This document shows, piece after piece, positions 59,236-64,000 of a stretch of 64,000 nucleotides of DNA. Source of the stretch: Solen grandis (Eukaryota; Mollusca; Bivalvia; Adapedonta; Solenidae); NCBI GenBank assembly GCA_021229015.1, contig CM037783.1, forward strand, positions 22,921,751 to 22,985,750, given 5' to 3'. Numbering within the stretch: the first letter of the stretch is position 1; each line of letters starts with the position of its first letter. The notes beneath the pieces are model-generated. The model saw only the letters and a program-made list of their open reading frames with translations. It did not search any database and was not told the origin of the DNA. The position numbers and the translations under genes are program-made.

Positions 59236-59465
59236 AGTTTATTAGGTTTAACGTCCCACCGACAGTATTTAAGTCTTTTGGAGAAAAATGTCTACTTGAG
59301 ACAAATGTAGTGTTGTCACACTGCACAGTATCACGTCGTAGACAGTTGGCATGATACCACACCCAGTCACATTATCCGGACAACCGGGCCATCAGTCCTA
59401 GAACTACCCTTATTAAGCTGAGCGCCAACCAAGGGAGCTATACCAGTACCTATGTTTACGAATTT
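59236..59465 (-). mobile_element. SINE of the same family, head missing
   Basis: On the minus strand it reads the body (TATAGCTCCCTTGGTTGGCG, AATAAGGGTAGTTCTAGGAC, GTGACTGGGTGTGGTATCAT) and ends in GTCGGTGGGACGTTAAACC. It matches the SINE at 58686-59017 but lacks the tRNA-derived head, so it is 5'-truncated. Confidence 0.7.
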
Positions 59466-59887
59466 GGTAAATACAAGAATTGAATAATTGATAAAACGTT
59501 TTTAAACAACTTACAGATCATGTGTTATCTCGTTTGATTTGGTATTTCCGGGTATTCCTAGCCTTGATATCTTCCGCTGACCCGACTTTTTTAAACGATT
59601 ATTTTTTACATATTTCGTTCTTTCCTTAATGTCAATCAGTTGATATTTTCTGATTTCTCAACTAATTCAAACAAGATAAATAATAAAAAAAACAGCCATC
59701 ACATAAATTGATTGAAATCTGAAAAAGAAATGAGCCGACGGTCAAAAAATGCGCGAAATTTATGTGTTACATCCATATTTGGAAAGCACGTGCATGTGTG
59801 TGAATACTTTAAAACACGCTGACGTAGCACTTATATGGCGCCATCTTCTAATATAGCACATAACGTAGTAATAGGGGGGGGGCAAAC
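59466..59887. other. No feature seen
   Basis: AT-rich DNA with a G homopolymer near 59873-59881. No gene is supported. Confidence 0.4.
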
Positions 59888-60033
59888 TCTAAGTTAGTCA
59901 GTGTTAATTAAGTATAGGTTAGGGGTTTTTTTAGTAAGCATTAAGTCCATTAAATCGGTGTGGCGCGGGAAAGCAGCGCGACCGATTTAATGGACTTAAT
60001 GCTTACTAGATAACACTAACCAACTTGTGTTTG
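59888..60033. repeat. Foldback with perfect 28-bp arms
   Basis: The arm at 59932-59959 (starts TAGTAAGCATTAAGTCC) is the exact reverse complement of 59981-60008. The 21-nt loop is GC-rich (GGCGCGGGAAAGCAGCGCG core). Outer flanks (GTTAGTCAGTGTTA near 59893 and TAACACTAACCAAC near 60011) are also imperfectly complementary. It could be a small foldback/MITE or the end of a larger inverted element. Confidence 0.7.
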
Positions 60034-60794
60034 AAATTATGTTTTGAAATTTAACGCAGTCGCACATTCCAAATATAGTATGATTTTTGAGACTCCGCCC
60101 TAATCAACCTGTTCCCGGCGTGATTTACATCACGTGACATGTAACATGTTATGTCAAAGGTCAATGCGGTCGCTCTAGCTGTGTATATCTGTGTAGATCT
60201 ACGCTCCAAATGAGCATTGAACCGGAAGCCGACTTTGACTCTTTGGCAAAAAAATGGTGATTGAAATTTGAATAAAAGATACTGTTTAGAAAGGTTCATA
60301 TATCGGCACCTATATATGTTGTGTTTTGGACATTATTTTTTTTTATTTAAAGTAACCCTTGTTTGTAAGTGTGTTTTTTTTCCTTCTCTTCTCATTATTT
60401 AAATACAATTTCAATTTGAATTTATTTAATCGGATATTTACTTAATCGCTTTGTTTAGTAATTAGTTATAATTGCCCATTCTGTGTTAACATGTGTAGAC
60501 ACTGAAATTACACAATAAGTGTCTTTAAAGCGATGACCGATACTAATGTTGTAAGAACTTGTGGTCAAACCCTCTTACTTATTTTTAAAATCTTCAATGT
60601 TGTATCATCATTACTTAGGCAATAATACATGTTTAAAACTAAACTAAGTGGAAGGGTAGATTTCTTTTGTTATTTTAGATTAAATCAGAATGCTGGTGAG
60701 TAAATGTTTGTTCTCTATGGTTGCTGTGTATTATGTTTTGTCGATGTCCATGCGTTCACATCAAAAATCCCTGTAAACACGTTACACATGCGTG
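60034..60794. other. Mixed region with a promoter-like patch, no gene seen
   Basis: Between about 60090 and 60245 the DNA is richer in CpG. It holds CACGTGACATG, TCAAAGGTCA (nuclear-receptor-like) and ACCGGAAGC (ETS-like). No open frame of note follows (an ATG near 60254 stops after five codons). The rest is AT-rich with no supported feature. Confidence 0.3.
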
Positions 60795-61249
60795 GACTAA
60801 GACCACTATTTAAATTTACTATATGTTCTATATAAGCATATATACAAATGACAATTTCTGTAAGGGACATTGGCATCCAAACTTAGCCTCATTAGATAGA
60901 TTCTATTCAAGAGAAATAATTCTGTACATTTTAAACATGGAGTCACCCGACTACTTTTTGACCTATTTAAGGGCCAAATAACCCTGCGTATGAATTTAGT
61001 GCACCGGTCGGCCATTTCACGCCAGTTTTCTCAAATATTCCCCCCTCAGTAATGCTAAACTATTAGATTGTTGTGCAATAAGGCCTCCAAATGGGGCATT
61101 TTATGACTATTTTAACTGTTCTATAGAATTTTAATCCTTTATTGCATGTCTTTCAGTCAAAATCTCACCTTAATTCAGCATTAAATAGGGTCACTTTTTT
61201 CTGTGTAGGCACATCCGGTATCCAAGGGCAGGTAATTGTGGTCTTAGTC
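60795..61249. mobile_element. Possible 455-bp TIR element
   Basis: GACTAAGACCAC at 60795-60806 is matched by its exact reverse complement GTGGTCTTAGTC at 61238-61249. The interior has no recognised coding sequence; a 69-codon minus frame at 60806-61015 is not similar to anything I know. The size and short TIRs would suit a MITE, but no clear target-site duplication was found. Confidence 0.4.
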
Positions 61250-61387
61250 TATTTTGTGAACACATAAAGCTCCGCTTCTCGACACATCTTGACGCACACG
61301 CGCAGTGAAGGTGCTTGAAGCTGGTTTTAAATTGATCAGTTGATTTAGCGGAATAGTGTTTTTGTGACAAGTTGATGCCGATTAAAT
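61250..61387. other. No feature seen before second gap
   Basis: Short stretch with a few CpG sites (near 61270-61310). Nothing can be called. Confidence 0.3.
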
Positions 61388-61487
61388 NNNNNNNNNNNNN
61401 NNNNNNNNNNNNNNNNNNNNNNNNNNNNNNNNNNNNNNNNNNNNNNNNNNNNNNNNNNNNNNNNNNNNNNNNNNNNNNNNNNNNNNN
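61388..61487. other. Assembly gap (100 N)
   Basis: There are exactly 100 N, so the true gap length is probably unknown. Confidence 0.95.
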
Positions 61488-61710
61488 GTTTATTTTCCTT
61501 AAGCTAAAAATAGAATCATCAAGAGTGGTTTAAAAGAGGCTAGCTGTACATGCCAAGATTGAGTCAGCTCTGTACACAAGGGACATCCAAACAATGAATC
61601 TGTGTATTGTGAGAATCGTATTTTTGCTGGCGGTGTTTCTGCATTGTTGTTTCTCAATGCCTACACCTACAAGAAATGCCCGCGTACAAAATATTTTAGA
61701 AACCAAATTC

Positions 61711-61790
61711 TTGTCCTCTGCCGGGGATCAAACCTTCGACCTAACACTCCCGAAGTGGATGCCTTAACCACAAGACAACGGGATTGGTGT
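61711..61790 (-). mobile_element. tRNA-derived SINE head
   Basis: On the minus strand TCTTGTGGTTAAGGC (box A region) is followed at tRNA-like spacing by GGTTTGATCCC (box B), within CCACTTCGGGAGTGTTAGG. It is a tRNA-like head with no clear conserved tail; the rest of the SINE is undefined. The plus-strand frame 61602-61856 that crosses it is not coding. Confidence 0.5.
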
Positions 61791-62690
61791 TATAAGCTTT
61801 TAAAATGTCAAAAAAGGGGTAATCTTTGGGGCAAATTGACATGTTATGACAAGTGAAAGAAGTTCTTTCATTACCTCCCCTTGATAATTTTGATGTCATG
61901 AGTTATCTCCCATGAACACTTAAGAAGTTGATTTCTCCATTTCCAATAGTAAAGTTTAGATTTTTTTTTTATTTAATAAAGTTGAAACAGGAACATATAA
62001 TGGCTCTTTCTACCATGAGTTTTTCTCAAGTATCAAATTCATATTCACCGAAAATGTATATTTCCCATACTTTATTGAGATTATCTATGGAGTACGATTA
62101 GGGTCGATATTGCATCACCATGCATTATGCTAAAAACTTTTAGCATGATACAGGATGGTGAATCTAGTTTTTTCAGCATCATGCAGAAAAATGATTTTTA
62201 CCTTTTAGCACGCAAATGTACCCCCTGTATCATGATGAAATTTCTAGCATCATAATAAACAACATGTCAAAAATAAAAGACGCATAATTATGTTGAGGAA
62301 AATGTTATTCTTCGATAAAAAAGAAATGGTGAACCTCTCTTAGACTTGTACATGTACAAACCCTATGGAGATACACCAAATGATTAGTGTTCGCCTATGG
62401 AATGATATTTAAGCAAAAATTACATCATGCTTGGTGACTATGTCGTTATGTTTGATGACAATGTCATTTTGCTTGGTGTTATCCTTGTGCGTTTGTTGAT
62501 ATCGATGAATGCGTTTTGACAAGTGCATAATGTGTAGTGACATTCATATTCTGCTTAATGGCAATGTGCTTCGTTGCCTTGAATTGTCCTAATTGTCCTC
62601 GAATACCGGTGGAAGCTTTCGCTACTATTATACATGTTTAATGATGAAAAAGCTCCCTGTAGTTGATACTATTTACATAAAATTTGATAT
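61791..62690. other. AT-rich DNA, no gene seen
   Basis: Minor structure only: a small hairpin TGCTAAAA/TTTTAGCA near 62128-62145, and loosely repeated phrases of the TGCTTGGTG..ATGTC type near 62428-62480. Confidence 0.4.
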
Positions 62691-62693
62691 TTA

Positions 62694-62940
62694 CCGGTCC
62701 CGTTGGTCGTATGATTAGAGCATCCGCGTCGGAAACGGGTGGGGTGGGGTCGTGGGTTTGATCCCCGGCCGCCAAAGTCGTAAAAATGTATTGATATAGC
62801 TCCCGTTTTGGTGCTCAGCATATAAGGGTAGTTCCAGGAGTGGTTGGTAATGTGACTAGCGCTGTCTGTTTCAAACAGACATACCAGTAATCTCAAAATG
62901 ACTGAAATTCTGTCGGAGGGATGTCCCTTAAATAAGTGGA
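62694..62940 (+). mobile_element. tRNA-derived SINE, degenerate
   Basis: The head CCGTTGGTCGTATGATTAGA and box B GGGTTTGATCCCC are followed by the family body CCAAAGTCGTAAAAATG, TATAGCTCCCGTTTTGGTGC and ATAAGGGTAGTTCCAGGAG. The expected tail GTCGGTGGGACGTTAAAC has decayed to GTCGGAGGGATGTCCCTTAA. It is shorter than the copy at 58686, with an internal deletion. Confidence 0.65.
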
Positions 62941-63398
62941 ATTAAATATATACCGGTATATAAAATAAAATGCTTGTATAACCATTTACATTTCCTTTGC
63001 TCAATTTTTGAGCTAGGTTGCTTGCAATTCTGATCTGTGATAGCACACAATTCTTGATTCTTAAATCCCCCCCCCCCCTTTTGAGATATAATTCAAAATT
63101 AAGTTTTCTGTCTTATCACTTAGGGCTGTTGATTTTTATGCTTATTTGAATACGGCTGCATTTTGGAGGTCGAAACTGATTTGAAATGTGTTAATGATTG
63201 ATGTTGGAGATAACACATTAAATATTTTTTTTTTAAAAATGCGCATTCGGAGATATTCAAAGTGACACTAACCGGATTCCGTACATATCTAAATTTTACC
63301 TTTCATTTTAATTGTACGCACGTGTGTAAGTGCGCAACGCTAGTTACGCCCCTGTTTACACAACAAATTGATATGCACTCATATCATGATGAAGAGCA
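62941..63398. other. No feature seen
   Basis: AT-rich sequence with a C homopolymer (about 63068-63078) and an A/T run. No gene is supported. Confidence 0.4.
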
Positions 63399-63570
63399 TG
63401 ATCAGTACACACTACGTAATAAAGTATGCACATAACGAAATGAGGACAGCTCACAACAAAATGATCAGTACACATAACATAATATAGTGTACAAAAATCG
63501 AAATAGGAAATCCACCTAGCACGTTGATCAGCACAGATAACATAAGACCAGTATAATCACATGACTTGAC
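63399..63570 (+). repeat. 63-bp degenerate tandem repeat
   Basis: TGATCAGTACACA-type starts occur at 63399, 63462 and 63525, giving a 63-bp period over just under three copies, each followed by (T/A)AC(G/A)TAA. Confidence 0.55.
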
Positions 63571-63574
63571 TTGA

Positions 63575-63727
63575 CTTCACTATGAGAGTTTACCGTCGCT
63601 TCGACAGTTTTTCAGTCATTTAGCGACGTCCAGCTAATTACAGGTGGAGGAAGACCCCGAATACAAGGAGGCATCCGGGTAGACCCACCGACCTACCGCA
63701 AGCCAGCTGGAAGGCTTCCTCACATGA
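63575..63727. repeat. Probable interspersed repeat fragment
   Basis: The phrases GGTGGAGGAAGACCCC, CCGGGTAGACCCACCGACC and GCAAGCCAGCTGGAAGGCTT resemble a repeat I recall from bivalve genomes. The match is from memory and the ends are approximate. Confidence 0.35.
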
Positions 63728-63794
63728 AAATGCATTTTTTCTCTTTGGACAGGCAAGTAAAAAGTGATATTCGTTTTTAACTTTACACATATAA

Positions 63795-63924
63795 ATATCA
63801 CGGTACTAATAACTCACAATTCCAGCAAATCGGAAAACGGCCAGGTAGTCAGTCGGCCTGTAAGTGATAAGCCCCGAGTTCGAGTCTAGATCAGGCTACA
63901 TATTTTCCTCGCCCTGTGAAACAT
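63795..63924 (+). mobile_element. TIR/tRNA-like element, copy 3, decayed
   Basis: Read on the plus strand, ATATCACGGTACTAATAACT matches the reverse complement of the right end of the element at 10888-11031. A tRNA-like core (about 63839-63898) keeps AGTTCGAGTCT as box B, and the right end TTTTCCTCGCCCTGTGAAAC matches the other TIR side. The anticodon arm is largely lost. Confidence 0.5.
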
Positions 63925-64000
63925 ATTACATTTTGAATATTTTCTATAATCTCTTGTTTTATTTCGGAATCTACCTCTTTCTATAGCAAGTTTATGGACA

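Noticed and set aside
60676..60706. Tiny exon between TTATTTTAG and GTGAGTAA
   Set aside because: Both splice-like signals exist, but an isolated 17-nt exon with no supporting coding context cannot be supported.

Overview
This is repeat-dominated, AT-rich animal DNA with no convincing protein-coding host gene on either strand. I infer a bivalve mollusc. The basis is tRNA-derived SINEs ending in a GGGACGTTAAACC(C)AACAAAC-type tail, a repeat whose ends (GGTTGCCATGGCAAC ... TCAGGTGAGCTA) I recognise as common in molluscan genomes, and 'pearl'/DINE-like elements with a microsatellite and central tandem repeats. The species cannot be told. || Left flank (1-11287): a decayed L1/Tx1-type LINE on the minus strand at about 400-1860, two tRNA-derived SINEs, long featureless AT-rich stretches, and two tandem copies of an unusual small element in which a tRNA-like sequence lies between short terminal inverted repeats. 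A 100-N assembly gap follows (11288-11387). || Centre (11388 to about 57720): about 46 kb of head-to-tail, same-orientation, non-autonomous rolling-circle elements. I read them as Helentron/Helitron2-type (HINE, DINE-1-like). A complete element has a 5' subterminal inverted repeat (AGGACTTTCTGC type), a conserved GGGTTTGTTATGTTT, an (ATT)n microsatellite, a pyrimidine-rich leader and 2-6 tandem units of about 450 bp. It ends in the inverted copy of the 5' repeat (GCAGAAAGTCCT), an 8-bp hairpin and CTAG, and sits between T and T. Four diverged unit families (A, B, C, D) and a separate 1.0-1.2 kb cassette (M) are shuffled between elements. All unit families carry clusters of the palindrome TGACGTCA at 10-bp spacing. 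I count 19 3' ends but only 9 5' ends; they read as nested brackets, from repeated insertion into the microsatellite of an older copy. A 2.3 kb island (49482-51769) with a common molluscan repeat interrupts the D-type elements. || Right flank (57720-64000): a degenerate satellite of about 175 bp units related to cassette M, SINEs in both orientations, a perfect 28-bp foldback, a possible 455-bp TIR element, a second 100-N gap (61388-61487), more tRNA-derived sequence, a 63-bp tandem repeat and a third, decayed copy of the TIR/tRNA element. || No Rep/helicase gene is visible, so the array depends on a helper elsewhere or is inactive. The most interesting material is the bracket-like nesting, the matched base changes between 5' and 3' termini, and the phased CRE-like palindromes.
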